A DNA stretch of 64,000 bases from Macrosoma leucophasiata (GCA_036365455.1 JAWQUS010000030.1:4588001-4652000), one strand, 5' to 3'. Numbered from the stretch's first letter, positions 53,114 to 63,690 are shown. The notes: generated by a model not told the origin, from the letters alone. Numbers and translations: made by a program.

Positions 53114-53310
53114 CTAGCGGCCCGCTCCGGTTCGCCCGCGCTGCTCCGCTCCTATAAGTTATAGCGTGATGATGTGAGCCAATAGCCTTCCTCGATAAAT
53201 GGGCTATCTAACATTGATACAACTTTTCAAATCGGAGCAGTAGTTTCCGAGATTAGCGCGTTCAAGCAAACAAACAAACAAACTCTTCAGCTTTATAATA
53301 TTAGTATAGA
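53114..53310 (-). mobile_element. Helitron-like element, complete ends
   Basis: Minus strand: A|TCTATACTAATATTATAAAG start, GAAGAGTTTGTTTGTTTG, TCCGATTTGAAAAGTTGT, GATAGCCCATTTATCGAGG, then a GC-rich GAGCAGCGCGGGCGAACC hairpin region and GGGCCGCTAG|T. A/T flanks and TC...CTAG ends match Helitron rules. 197 bp, noncoding. Confidence 0.85.
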
Positions 53311-53345
53311 TTTGTCGATTGTACCTTTACAAGAATGATATAAAA

Positions 53346-53416
53346 ACTAGCTTTGCTATAGAAGTAGTGACTTCTAATGACTAATCGACGACGGATAATG
53401 TCGCGGGCACAGCTAG
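53346..53416. mobile_element. Solo Helitron-type terminal unit
   Basis: 71 bp bounded by ACTAGCTTTGCTATAG and TCGCGGGCACAGCTAGT. Resembles the 80-bp hairpin end of 23252 and 38704 without the body. Confidence 0.5.
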
Positions 53417-53527
53417 TCTAAATTAAATACGATTATGTAAGCCGGATTCAACTTTAAATACACAAAAACAATAAACTGAATACCAGATAGTCTCTTTCAT
53501 GACCTAGAGGCGCAATATTTCTTGTGG

Positions 53528-53817
53528 GTACTTTTTTTTTGTAATGGAAGTGGCGAAAAAGAATGCAGCACACATCGATGTGAAATGATGACTGCAGCCT
53601 ATAGACACCCACACAAAGACCAATGTCAAAATGCAGTTGCGTTACCACTCCTGAGGCCTAAGGTGTTATGCCTCTATGCCGGAAATTACAGGGCCGTCCA
53701 TTAATACCTGACCGGATCACGATAGCGCTGAACACTACCATTATCGGCAAGTATATCAGGTAATGCGGTGGTGCCTACAACGGCGAGCTCCGTCACTGGA
53801 GCTCTACCACCAGTACT
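53528..53817 (-). repeat. R1, near full length
   Basis: Complete. Tail region GGCGAAAAAGAATGCAGCAC is diverged; head CCTACAACGGCGAGCTCC. Confidence 0.88.
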
Positions 53818-54136
53818 GTAATGATTATATATAATTAACTTAACATTAATTACTATATTATACATCTGGCATACACCTAAAAGTAAGAAGCTCGCTTTGT
53901 ACAAAAAAGGTACCTAATGCATAATAAAATATATCTCTTACTAGTCCTTCGAGGAAACATTATATTCTCAAAGTTATCCAAAGTACTTGGACCCTTCGAA
54001 AACTAATATCAGTTAGGTGTGAGATAAGCCGGTGGTCCCTTTGATTCCCAGATAAATTTATTAGGTATATCATATTAAAGCCCTCGTACATTACAGAAAA
54101 TCGGTCAGTGTAATGAATAAATGAGAAAGAAATTCT

Positions 54137-54290
54137 TTCCGGCAGAGAGGCATAAATGTACGGCCCTGTAAATTCCCGCACAGAAGCAAAAATGTACGGC
54201 CCTGTAAGACCAAGGTCAAAATGCAGATGCATTGCCACTCCTGAGGCCTAAGGCCATGTCTATGTGTCGGAAATTATATTAACTTCTGAA
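54137..54290 (-). repeat. Scrambled R1 pieces
   Basis: Plus-oriented TTCCGGCAGAGAGGCATAA and two tandem copies of AATGTACGGCCCTGTAA precede a minus-oriented piece (GACCAAGGTCAAAATGCAGA to TGTCGGAAATTATAT). The matching R1 head lies beyond the mariner at 55430-55542. Confidence 0.7.
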
Positions 54291-54525
54291 ATTATATTAT
54301 GCTGTTCTGTATAATTTAATTATATACAAATAGCATAGTCATAGTAAGTACATAATTAAGAGTTAGTAACATATAGGCCTCATTAAATAGAAAAAATAAG
54401 AGTAATAGTTCTAAGATGAATACGTGAAGTTAAAATGGGAAAATTGCTTCCACAAATAAATGTAGTCGTATAATTATAATTAAGATAAGTTAAGAAGTAA
54501 GAAAGATAAGTACGAGTACATAATA
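54291..54525. other. AT-rich spacer inside a split R1
   Basis: No repeat partner; separates the R1 pieces from the mariner. Confidence 0.4.
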
Positions 54526-55418
54526 GGTTGGGGAAAAAGTCTTTTCGCATTATAGTATGTATGACCTTGTAATAAAATCTCTTTGGCTGTAGTATTTGTA
54601 TCTAGCTGGTTTTGGTATCATTGAAAGTTAAAATTATAAAAAACATAATTCCAAATACAAATTAGGCAAATGTGTGATTTTTATTTGTTTTTCGTACTTT
54701 CAAGATGAGTGAATCTAATGGAGAAATTCGATACATTTTAAAATTTTACTACAAAAAAAAGCAAAAATGCAAAGCAAGCCGCGAAAAAAATTTGCGATGT
54801 TTACGGACCTAGTGCAGTGTCTGTGAGAGTAGCACAAATTTGGTTTAAGCGTTTTCAATCCGGAAATTTTGATGTCAAAGAAGCACCTCGCTCTGGTCGC
54901 CCTATTACGGATAAAATGGATGCCATTTTTGAAAAAGTGGAGCATGATCGACATATCAGTAGTTGCGACGTACTGCGAACAACTGATGAGATTAAAGCAA
55001 GAAGTTGAGAGAAAGCGGCCGGAATTGATCAACAGAAGGGGTGTGGTGTTTCATCATGATAATGCTAGACCTCACACATCTATAGCCACTCAGCAAAAAT
55101 TAAGAGAGTTTGGCTGGGAGGTGTTAATGCATCCGCCGTATGGTCCTGACCTTGCACCTTCAGATTTCCACCTGTTTCGGTCTCTTCAGAATTCTTTATG
55201 CAATGTTAGGTTAACATCACGAGAGGAAAATCCACTTTGTCGCGGTATTTTGATGAGAAGTCCCAAAATTTTTATAGCAATGGGATCATGTCCCTACAAG
55301 ATGGCAAAAGGTTATCGAACAAAATGGTACATACATACTTTAGTTAAATTTAAGTAAACTATATTAAACAATGTTTTGAATTATCTTAAAAAATGCGAAG
55401 AAACTTTTTCCCCAACCT
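54526..55418 (+). mobile_element. mariner-like transposon, internally deleted
   Basis: Terminal inverted repeats GGTTGGGGAAAAAGTCTTTT at the left and AAACTTTTTCCCCAACC at the right, flanked by TA (54524-54525, 55419-55420; one base of asymmetry at the right). Length about 893 bp against about 1.3 kb for intact mariners, so about 400 bp are missing. It inserted into or beside an R1 copy whose head resumes at 55430. Confidence 0.9.
54705..55357 (+). pseudogene. mariner transposase, truncated and frameshifted
   Basis: DNA-cutting enzyme of a Tc1/mariner (D,D34D) transposon. The start is at 54705 (MSESNGEIRYILKFYYKK). A frameshift in an A-run near 54755 changes to the frame with KKICDVYGPSAVSVRVAQ, FKRFQSGNFDVKEAPRSG and RPITDK, an HTH DNA-binding region. 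After DRHISSCDV the frame changes again and a large part of the catalytic domain, including the first catalytic Asp, is deleted. The second Asp (HHDNARPHT) and third Asp (PPYGPDLAPSDFHLF) are present, but the C-terminal frame is also broken. Cannot encode an active enzyme; its TIRs could still be mobilised in trans. Confidence 0.9.
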
Positions 55419-55429
55419 TATATATTACC

Positions 55430-55542
55430 ACCTGACCGGAACACGATAGCTGAACGCTACCATTTAGCGGCAAGTATTAATAGGTAATGCGGTGGTGCAT
55501 ACGCCCGCGAGCTCCGTCACTGGAGCTCTACCACCAGTAAAA
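55430..55542 (-). repeat. R1 head portion, beyond the mariner
   Basis: ACCACCTGACCGGAACACGA to GGAGCTCTACCACCAGTAAA; continues the R1 broken at 54290. Confidence 0.8.
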
Positions 55543-55734
55543 CCCTGTCACATCTTTGACACATATTATAATATAATTCATGTGTCAAAAATGTAATTAA
55601 TTATTAATAATTCTAAGGCGGTACGAAGTTCCGGGTCAACTAGTCATATCTATACTTATAATAAAACTGTAGAAGTGTAAATTCTGTACATTGAAAATAT
55701 TGATAAAATAAATACCAGGGGATGTTATTAGATC

Positions 55735-56085
55735 GATACCGAACACAAATATGTGATTAGATTATTTTTTTCTGTCTGTCTGTCTGTCTGTCTGTTTGTC
55801 CAAGCATCACATGAAATCCACCAGTCCGATTACGATGAAACTTGGCATAATTATACTTTAATGTTTGGCGCACAACACTGGGTACTTTTTGTCCCGGAAA
55901 AATGTATGTTTGTCTGTGTGTTTGTGCACGCTAATTTCTGAAATGGCTTATCCGATTTTCAGTTTCCACTAATATATTGGGGTAAGTTTCACTTAATATT
56001 TACTGTTTATTTCATGTCAATCGGTTCAGAATTAAAAAAGTTACGACAGTTTAAAGAATCATATCGAATATTTTTAAACTGTTCT
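55735..56085 (+). mobile_element. Helitron-like family with CTGT microsatellite
   Basis: (CTGT)n at 55771-55795, CAAGCATCACATGAAATCC, CCGATTACGATGAAACTTGG, CACTGGGTACTTTTTGTCC, GGCTTATCCGATTTTC. Second copy of the family at 19200-19540. The 62-codon frame is a by-product. Confidence 0.55.
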
Positions 56086-56102
56086 GAATCTACCTTCTAT
56101 AT

Positions 56103-56415
56103 TTTTAGGGTTCCGTATCCAAATGGTAAAAATGGAACCTATTACTTATCCTCAGCTGTCTGCCTGTCTGTCCGTCCATCCGTCTGTTTGTCACCAGGCT
56201 GTATCTCATAAACAGTGATAGCTAGAAAGCTAAAATTTTCACAAATTATATATTTCTGTTACCGCTATAGATATCAATAACGGTAGCAAGTAAACACTAA
56301 AAAATTACACAGAATTTTATGTTGTATAATTACCTTCCAACAAACGATATTTTTTTGCCATCTTTTGTACGGAACCCTTCGTGCACCAGTTCGACTCGCA
56401 CTTGGCCGGTTTTTT
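56103..56415 (-). mobile_element. P family copy, both ends present
   Basis: Minus strand: AAAAACCGGCCAAGTGCGAG start, GAAGGGTTCCGTACAAAAG, TGAAAATTTTAGCTTTCTAG, GAGATACAGCCTGGTGAC, (CAGA/GGAC)n, end GGATACGGAACCCTAAAAA. About 310 bp. No inverted repeats of useful length and no TSD identified; class unknown. Confidence 0.7.
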
Positions 56416-56419
56416 ATCT

Positions 56420-56605
56420 GTTAGTAACACTAAGCATACCGCATAGCAGCGTCCCGGCATAAAACAATCGCCGCTATGATCACCATTCAGCATGCTAAGC
56501 GTGGCAATTATGGCGTATTCTTTCCTTATGACGCACAACACTTTTAGGAGCATCTTCGGGAAAGGCTTTGTCCAGCGGAGACGGATGGACATGTTTCAGA
56601 TGTAA
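56420..56605 (+). mobile_element. RTE-type LINE 3' end
   Basis: GCAGCGTCCCGGCATAAAAC, TATGACGCACAACACTTTTA, GGAAAGGCTTTGTCCAGCGG and TTTCAGATGTAATTATTATG. Leads directly into the GGT-rich tract. Confidence 0.7.
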
Positions 56606-56945
56606 TTATTATGATGGTGATGGTGGTGGTGGTGGTGGCGTTAGTGGTGTTGGTGGCATTGGTGGTGTTGGTAGTGGTGGTGGTGGTGGTGGTTGCGTTG
56701 GTGTCGTTGGTGGCATAGGTGTTGTTGGTGACTCTGGTGGTGGTGTTGGTGGCGTTAGTGATGCTGGCGGTGGTTTTACTGGCGATAGAGGCATTGGTGG
56801 CGTTGGTGATGTTGGTGGTGTTGTTGGTAGTTTTGGAGGCGTTGGTGGCATTAGTTGTGGTGGTGATGATGGTGGTGGTAGTGGTGACAGTGGTGGTGGC
56901 GGTGGTTATGATAGTGGTGGTGGTATTGGTGGCATTAGTGGGTAA
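56606..56945. repeat. GGT/GGC-rich low-complexity tract
   Basis: Irregular GGTGGTGTTGGTGGC units starting from the GATGGTGATGG microsatellite tail of the RTE end. Its poly-Gly frame (56568-56945) and complementary Pro-rich frame are compositional artefacts. A similar, shorter tract is at 37627-37680. Confidence 0.85.
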
Positions 56946-57219
56946 AAATGCACAACGTTAATATTATATTTTTCTCTTCTGCCGGCTCTTACCGCCGGAG
57001 TGCTTATATTATGCATAAATCTATCTTTTATCTTTACAAATTGACTGAAACTTTACAAAAGTTTATAATGATTTTCTATAAAAAAACATTATGCATAGAA
57101 GTTTAAAATGGCCTTTTCGAAAATACGGTTCAGTATAGGATAGACGCGTGTTTAAACACATAATTAGAAATTTTTCGCAATTTTAAGAGCCTGTGTGCTT
57201 TTATCCCCGATGGCCATAC

Positions 57220-57388
57220 ATCTAATATCGTGTACAGAGAAGCATTACTGCAAAAGTTTTTTTTTTTAGTAAATATCATAAACACTTTTAGTGTTTATGA
57301 TCCAAAATTAACCAAAACGTGTATTCAAAAGCGCTGCCTAAAGTCCCACAGCTACTATTCCACGCAAACAAAGTTGCGGGCACAGCTA
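57220..57388 (+). repeat. Repeat shared with 37683-37800, plus Helitron end
   Basis: CATCTAATATCGTGTA, GTTTATGATCCAAAATTAACC, ACTATTCCACGC; then AAGTTGCGGGCACAGCTAG (57371-57388), a solo Helitron-type 3' end with T after CTAG. In both places the repeat lies downstream of a GGT-rich tract. Confidence 0.6.
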
Positions 57389-57499
57389 GTAGGTAATAAA
57401 AACTCGAAAAGGACCGACCTGGATAATTTTAGTTTTTAAATATTCGTAGTAGGAAGGTTAAAAGGTGAAAAAAAATATGAAGAAATTGTACGGAAAGTA

Positions 57500-57690
57500 T
57501 AGTAGTACGTAGTACTTGTCGGAATTTGGTACGGAGCAGATAGCGAATTCTGTAAGCTCCGAACCAAATCGGGCCGTGTGTATAGGAGTCCGGCGGACAT
57601 GATTATTATTAATCAAGTCCGCTGCGGTCTGCTCGCGCGGGTTTGTATTCGGGCCGCCGTACCGAATCCGGACGTGTGTTACTATTATTA
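57500..57690. repeat. Imperfect inverted repeat
   Basis: Centred on GCGGAC-a-TGATTA-ttat-TAATCA-a-GTCCGC (57591-57622). Outer arms GGAATTTGGTACGGAGC and its diverged complement CCGTACCGAATCCG. A decayed foldback element is likely. Confidence 0.55.
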
Positions 57691-58128
57691 GCAAAAACAA
57701 CAACTTGACCTGCCCGTATAAATAGATCGTATCTCATATTTATATACATAAATATGAGATACATTATCATATTTACAAACTTCGCGAGGTTAGCTAGTGT
57801 GTTAATATTTCTACAATTCTTAACACGGAATGGCCGGCATCCAAAAATCTGTAATGTGCGAGGGCTCTTACATTTAACTGCAAACATCTTCCCTTCAGGA
57901 TTATTGCCCATAAAATTGTAAAGGGCCCTATAATAGTTTCCAAGGTCTAATTTTAACAAAGGTTCAGGTGTTACGATAGATTTATATTCAGGTGTGGATA
58001 ATGGGTTTTTAGGGAACGAATCAATTTTAAGCCAACTTATAAGAAGATAGCAGAAGTTCAAGTGTTGAAGTTCAAGGGCGTAGACATCCTCGCATTACCT
58101 AGTCTTTATTTTAAATTTATTTAACGAA
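57691..58128. other. Unassigned segment with a minus-strand frame
   Basis: The 150-codon minus frame (57609-58061) begins MNFCYLLISWLKIDSF and lacks a recognised domain. Its C-terminal part runs into the inverted repeat, which argues against a real gene. It could be a decayed transposon fragment. Confidence 0.3.
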
Positions 58129-58252
58129 GGTGGCAAACAAGCATGCAGTTCACGTACCTAAATTTTAAGTGATGATACTGCAACTTTAGTCATCAACACA
58201 AAACCAGAGGTGGAAATGCTATGATTCTATCCCTTCGAACCCCTGAGGCATA
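58129..58252 (-). repeat. R1, 5'-truncated, diverged
   Basis: GGTGGCAAACAAGCATGCAG to ACCCCTGAGGCATAG with insertions (ACGTACCTAAATTTTAAG) relative to R1. Confidence 0.7.
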
Positions 58253-58282
58253 GTCAGTCTCAGACAAAAGAAAAATACACTT

Positions 58283-58440
58283 TTTAGGGTTCCGTAGTAA
58301 ACAAGGAACCCTTATAGTTGTATGTCTGTCTGCCTGTCCGTCCGCGGTTTAGCGCAAAAACGATTGGTACTAGAGACTTGAAATTTAGCACAAGAATACA
58401 CCTTAATCACGCCGACAAAAAGTGGTAGAACAAAAACATG
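58283..58440 (-). mobile_element. P family, partial
   Basis: TTAGGGTTCCGTAGTAAACA, AGGAACCCTTATAGTT, CTGTCTGCCTGTCCGTCCG, GAGACTTGAAATTTAGCAC. Abuts a T1 SINE. Confidence 0.65.
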
Positions 58441-58459
58441 AAAAATAAAATTATTTCTT

Positions 58460-58763
58460 TGGTAGCCTAGTGGTAGCAGGCCACTACTACTACGCTGAGG
58501 TCCTGGGTTCGATTCCCGGGTAGGGGGTTATCAGAGATGATGGTGTAAAGTCCATTATCTCTGGTTCTATTGGGATTTTTCCATTTTCTGGAAATTTCCC
58601 AGTACCTTGAAGTTTGGTAATGTGCCCGGAGATGTCAACAGGCTCGCCACCTGTTACATGGGCCAAAAACGTAACCGGCGAATCGTGGGTGTTTGCATGT
58701 ATGCTTGAATGCATGCATTTACCTCTGCCTACCCCTTCGGGGATTACAGGCGTGAAGTTACGT
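58460..58763 (+). mobile_element. T1 tRNA-derived SINE, near full length
   Basis: Lacks the first few bases of the head (starts TTGGTAGCCTAGTGG). Box B CTGGGTTCGATTCCCGGG intact; ends CAGGCGTGAAGTTACG. Very similar to 51074-51395. Confidence 0.9.
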
Positions 58764-60100
58764 TTAAAATTATTTAGGGTACCTCCCCTACGTGTAACGC
58801 ACGGATATTTTTTTTAGTTTTCTCTTTGTATATAGTGTAGTGTATCGTATCGTCCCAATTTTGTCCCCTCTGCAAGTTTGATTGTCTCCATTTTTTTTAT
58901 TTCTTTAATTAGGTCAGTGAAACTTTTTGACTTTTAATAATTTATTGTATTTTATCAATTACGAGTATTTTCAATTCTATAAAAAAAATATTTAAAGAAC
59001 AGTTATATGATTTACCTAGAACTGCCGCTGGGTCATTTTTGTCCCGTCAGTGTTTCAAAACAATAATTCGATAGTTTAATTTGTGATTACCTACTCTAAG
59101 GAATAGCAAGGGCGAGAAAATGGCAAAAGAATAATTGTACCTACAGTACGATCATACTAAAAACAGGTGACACATCCTTGACTGTTTACTAGACTAAATC
59201 TAATAAAAAATATACTAATTCTGAGTACTATGCATCCCGATATAACAATAAGTACTAGATCAAAGAAAAAACCTGAAACAGTATTATTTTATTTGTTTAT
59301 TTATTTATTCCTCAATACACCGAGTACATAAGGCGGACTTAATGCCACTAGGCATTCTCTAACAGTCAACCTTGTTTATATTAGCACAAAATATGGAGTA
59401 GACTGATGTTGTGGATTCTATAAGTCGCAAATACACAGTAAAAGCGCCTTCTAAACGTTGGCCAGTTTATATGTTTTATAATATGATAGACTAGCCGGGT
59501 ATAAGTGCATGGGTTCTGTATAAAATTATTAACGGCAGTAAAATGATGATGAACGTAGACACTTTTTTTATTACAATTGGGAGAAGAATTGGGTACACTG
59601 AATAATTGAAAAACATCCATACCTGAAAATATACCAGAAAAGTAAGAAAAACGTACGAGGTGTTTGGTCAAGTCAAAATGCACTAATATTAAGTCTTCTG
59701 CGAAGTGCCATCAGTGCAAAAAATCTTTATGCAATAAAGAATATTACTTGTGCTATACATATTTGTTCTTCAATAACTAGTTTATAGTATTTCATATAGT
59801 ATTTAGTATACTAAAAATGACTGCGTAAGTTTTGATTTTATATTATAAAACCAAAAAAAATTGGGTGATAATTAATAATTTACATTTTTATTTCTTTATG
59901 AGTAAATATATGATTTAAATGCATAAATAAACATGTTATAGTAAATAAGTAAAGAGTAAAATAGTAAGTAAACAGTAAATAATAAATAGTTTTTATCTTA
60001 ACTTTTATGCTATCTGCTAAAAATGTTGCAATAAATACAATGGGACAAATTTGTCACACCGGCGGTTTAAGGGAGGTCGTAATTTTCGGCGCTTCTTGTG
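58764..60100. other. AT-rich stretch with one Q repeat
   Basis: Q repeat on the minus strand at 59285-59372 (AAGGCGGACTTAATGCCACT, CTAACAGTCAACCTT) preceded by (TTTA)n. No gene recognised; the minus frame at 59381-59683 has no motif. Confidence 0.45.
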
Positions 60101-61080
60101 TTAACACTAGAGTACACGCGCGGACTACTATGGTAGACCAGGGTAACATTTTTTGCGATAACTTTTTGGTTTAGCGCAATAGCTACTAGTGATTCCAGAT
60201 AAGCCTCGTCTGGTATATTTCTCACTACCTCAGCACCCCGCTCGCATCATCTACACACGCAAGCGAAGTCGGGTTAGGGCCGAAAAGCGTGGGCCTACTA
60301 AAGTAGTCCACGCGTGTATTGGTGTACCAAATTCAGGTACGTATCTTTTCGTGTATTATCGATATGTACGCTATTACAATGTTCTAAACTTATAAATAAT
60401 GTATTTATAATACGGTATATCGATTAGTTATTACTTGTATATTGTTAACATATTGTGAAATTGTCTATATATAAAATGCATGTCTCATTACAGATTTTTG
60501 TATGAATTGTCCTTCAATTTGATGAAACCACTTTTGAATCGCCAGGCATCCATTGAAACACTTCCCTGACAGCTCACATTTAGGATAGAAGCACTTTTGG
60601 TCAACTTTTGCTCAAGAACCCCGAGACTCTCAACACAATGTGACTCTGAAGATAGGGCGCGTTGATCGATGTGCACTCTGCCCGAGAGTCCGAAACCGGT
60701 CAGCAAAAAAATGGTGCTAAACTTGCAATAAATGGATTTGTCCTGATCACCAAGCAGTAATTTGTCCTAAATACTATGAAACAAAGAGAATATTGATTAA
60801 ATTTAATATTAAGTTAGAAAAAATACTTTGATCTCAGATTTTTCATTTATGTTAGTTTTTCTTAAATATTTACTAAATTGTTGATTGTCAACTATTCTCA
60901 ATCATTTATTTTAAAATTAAGGTTGTAAACGTAAATAAAATAAATATCTTTTCTATTACATATGTTGTTTCAATCAGATAATTAAATATATAAACGTTAT
61001 TTACATTTTAAAATGGCCTACTATAGTAGGCCATGCGTGTACTCGAGTCAAAAAAAGTGGCGCGTGTACTGTAGTGTTAA
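60101..61080 (+). mobile_element. piggyBac-like transposon remnant, TTAA-flanked
   Basis: TTAA at 60101-60104 and 61077-61080 flank terminal inverted repeats CACTAGAGTACACGCGC and GCGCGTGTACTGTAGTG. Subterminal short palindromes CTACTATGGTAG and CCTACTATAGTAGG lie just inside. TTAA targets and this layout are the hallmark of piggyBac elements. 972 bp between the TTAAs against about 2.4 kb for intact elements: internally deleted. Confidence 0.85.
60500..60831 (+). pseudogene. piggyBac transposase C-terminus, broken
   Basis: C-terminal end of a piggyBac transposase with its cysteine-rich domain that binds transposon ends. Visible in different frames: LMKPLLNRQASIETLP, then FAQEPRDSQHNVTLK, GRVDRCALCPRVRNRS, then after a frameshift in the A-run near 60707 and an in-frame stop, TCNKWICPDH and AVICPKYYE. 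The Cys/His spacing C-x2-C ... C-x4-C-x2-H ... C fits the family. At least three lesions; DDD catalytic core absent. Confidence 0.75.
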
Positions 61081-61082
61081 AA

Positions 61083-61425
61083 ATGTTAGAGTGGTGCTTA
61101 CGTCATTTTGGATTTAATTAACTGTTCGTGACTTATTAAAAGGTTTAAAGTGCCAATTTTGGTTAGAGTCAAGTGTTCCCTCCCCCCCTCTATCAACTAA
61201 ACGGTTGTTGTTAGGAATTCAAACGTTACGTCAATAGTAGCTACATATAACGAAATTACTATCACACCTATGTTAGCTTTACAAGTTTGCGAGTAATAGT
61301 CGACCATTTAAATTTTTGAACAACTCCGTAGAAAATATGTATATTTTTTTTCATTACATTAATCAAACCTAAAAACTACGAAACTCTACACTGCGCGTGG
61401 CCCGACACGCACTTACCCGGTTTTT
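61083..61425 (-). mobile_element. P family copy next to the piggyBac
   Basis: Minus strand: AAAAACCGGGTAAGTGCGTG start, AACGTTTGAATTCCTAACAA, ACACTTGACTCTAACC, AGTCACGAACAGTTAA. It is cut off near the right TTAA of the piggyBac, so the piggyBac may have inserted into it, though the continuation on the far side is not recognisable. Confidence 0.6.
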
Positions 61426-62586
61426 AAAAAGTAAAAATGTATCGTTTTCTCTACTTCACCTTCAGGTACAGTGGCTCATCGATAAATGCTTTTCTTAATA
61501 ACAGCACATCTGGCCGAAGCTTTTTGAAAAATCAAATGATTCACCTGCTTACACAAGCGCAGTATTTACATAAACAATTTATCTCATTTCCTGACTTTGA
61601 TCAACAATAGTTGCTGATCGCGATGTTAACGAGCCAGATGTGGACGTAGTCATCGGAATATTTTGTTCACTTATCTTAGAAAATCATAAATGTATCGAGA
61701 TGTTTAGAACGTGTTTTACGAATCGATGCATTCAGCGTTTTGTTATTCTTGCATACATTTCGTCTTACACATAATTATTTTCCATTCGAGAAAATGGAAA
61801 GAAAAATATTTTGAGAAATTAAACGTATGATACCGTTGCAATTAAATGAGTACTAGAATATTACATTAAGACATACATTCGACCCTTGTCATGTCTTATA
61901 GAGAGTTGCAAAGTCTTTTTTGTAGACTCTTTATCACACTAAATAACGTCTCTCGAAGCCCTCGATATTCAATAGTAAGTTCCAAAAAATCTGGTTTCCA
62001 GGAAGTCTTAGGTAATAACAAAATCTATCCTTGGCATTGTGTAGATATTTACCCCTTCAAGGAACGTAAAGCCTCCGGCGGCTAGACGCAATTGAAAATC
62101 AATCGTCATAGTATTTTTCTCGAGACTTGACGGGTGACATGTCAGTATAGTAGGTACATCCAGGTAGGCTATCCGAATGTAAATTGTCATAAAAAATACA
62201 TGATCTGTTTTTTTATCCTGTTTATTTTGCTTTAAAAAGAAAAGGGTTTAAACAAGAAACTGACCCTTTTTGTTGACATTTTTGTCGGAGGACATAAAAG
62301 GACACATAAAAAGGCTGTGTACGTTGATAAGGGCTGAGTGAGGAAAAAAATTAACACTCGAAAGAACACTTTAAACTCGTTTTTGAACTTTGTAAGCTTT
62401 TAGCGTTCTAGAAGTCTTGAGCCGTTCGGTTTGTTTTTAAAGATAAATTAGGTATGTACTTAGGAAAACAGGATAACCTAAGAGGAAAACTTGGAATCAT
62501 TTTGATTTCCATATACCTATACCTAGTTAGTATAGGTACCTGACGTTAAGAAGTAACTCAATAACAGAGATAAAGAAATCTACAAG
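61426..62586. other. No gene; one dispersed motif
   Basis: 62036-62130 (CCTTCAAGGAACGTAAAGCC, GACGCAATTGAAAATCAATC) resembles 26930-27011. The 64-codon plus frame at 61891-62085 has no motif. The remainder is AT-rich. Confidence 0.4.
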
Positions 62587-63690
62587 TTGAGAGAGATGAA
62601 CAGAGAACAGATGCAAGGGTAGTGGTAGATGATGCAGTGTTAGAACAGGTGGATGAAATTATATATCTTGGATGTGCTTTTAGCAAGGATGGTAGGTACA
62701 CCACTGATATAGAAAGAAGAGTGCCTGCAGGGAATTGCGTGAATGGAGCGTTGGGTAAGCTGCTAGAATCGAAACATCTCAGCCAGCGGGCTCGACTAGC
62801 CGTACATAATGCTGTTCTTACTTCAACGCTTTTATATGGAATCGAGAGCTGGGTATGCAGGAAAGAGCATGAAAGTAAGTTAAACGCTTTCGAGATGAGA
62901 TCTTTGCGCAAGATCTGCGGTGTATCACTCACCGATCGCGTTCGTAACGAAGATGTAAGAAAGAGGCATTGTGTGAATGATAGTATCGGTGTAAAAGTGA
63001 GAGTAACAATTTATTTAGTGTTCACAACTAAACTACTGGGCCTTTTTGATAAATTTAACGCCGAAAAAGCTTGAATTCTGGAAAAGGACATTATACTAAT
63101 TTATGGGCAAAAAATATGTAGGTACCTACATAGTAAAGGAGTAGCTGGAAGCTGCAAGTATGAAGTAAATCTACAATACTCTTACAACTTTTAATATAAA
63201 AAATACATTGCTTTTATTTTTATCTCGTGACAAAAAAACGAATCAAACTTTTGTTTCTGATAAATTCATTTCTTAACGACCCTAAATGAATATCACAATG
63301 ATAAAATCTGACTTAACAAGCTTATAGAATTACTTTTAACAAAGGGTTGAATTATTATTGAGCTTCCTGTTATTGTCGACGGATATAATTCAAGATTATT
63401 CGAGCGCTGTACGTTTATAATTATAATGTTAAGTTGAAATGTTCGAAATTATATTAATTTAACATGGTTTCTATCTGCGACTAAAAATATAAATATAATG
63501 AATACGAATCAAAATGAAAAAAGGCATGCTCCGATGGTTCGATATAGAAAGAATGTCGTGCATGTATCAAGAGAATGATGAAGGTAGTTGAGGCGCGAGA
63601 GGTACATCAGGACCGGGATATCTGGCGCTTTACACTCTCTGCCTACCCCGTTAGGGACCTGGTGCGAAGATACACACTTATATAGATACT
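62587..63690 (+). mobile_element. RTE-like LINE copy 2, split and deleted
   Basis: Same element as 7185-8613. 62587-62998 encodes DDAVLEQVDEIIYLGC, SKDGRYTTDIERRV, LLYGIESWVCRKEHE and SLRKICGVSLTDRVRN. It breaks after GGTGTAAAA; about 510 bp of other DNA follow; the LINE resumes at 63513 (ATGAAAAAAGGCATGCTCCG), loses about 130 bp at AATGTCG|TGCATGTAT, and ends GTTAGGGACCTGGTGCGAAG. Nucleotide identity to copy 1 is high. Confidence 0.85.

Noticed and set aside
54705..55357. Active mariner transposase
   Set aside because: Frameshifts and loss of the first catalytic Asp rule out activity.
56568..56961. Gly-rich and Val/Leu-rich proteins
   Set aside because: Compositional frames of a GGT/GGC low-complexity tract grown from a LINE tail.
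57609..58061. 150-codon minus-strand gene
   Set aside because: No recognisable domain, and it crosses a foldback repeat; kept only as an unassigned segment.
60189..60395. Spliced exon of a piggyBac or host gene (donor-like CAG|GTACGT near 60337)
   Set aside because: The peptide shows no family motif and the reading frame into the later region is not consistent.
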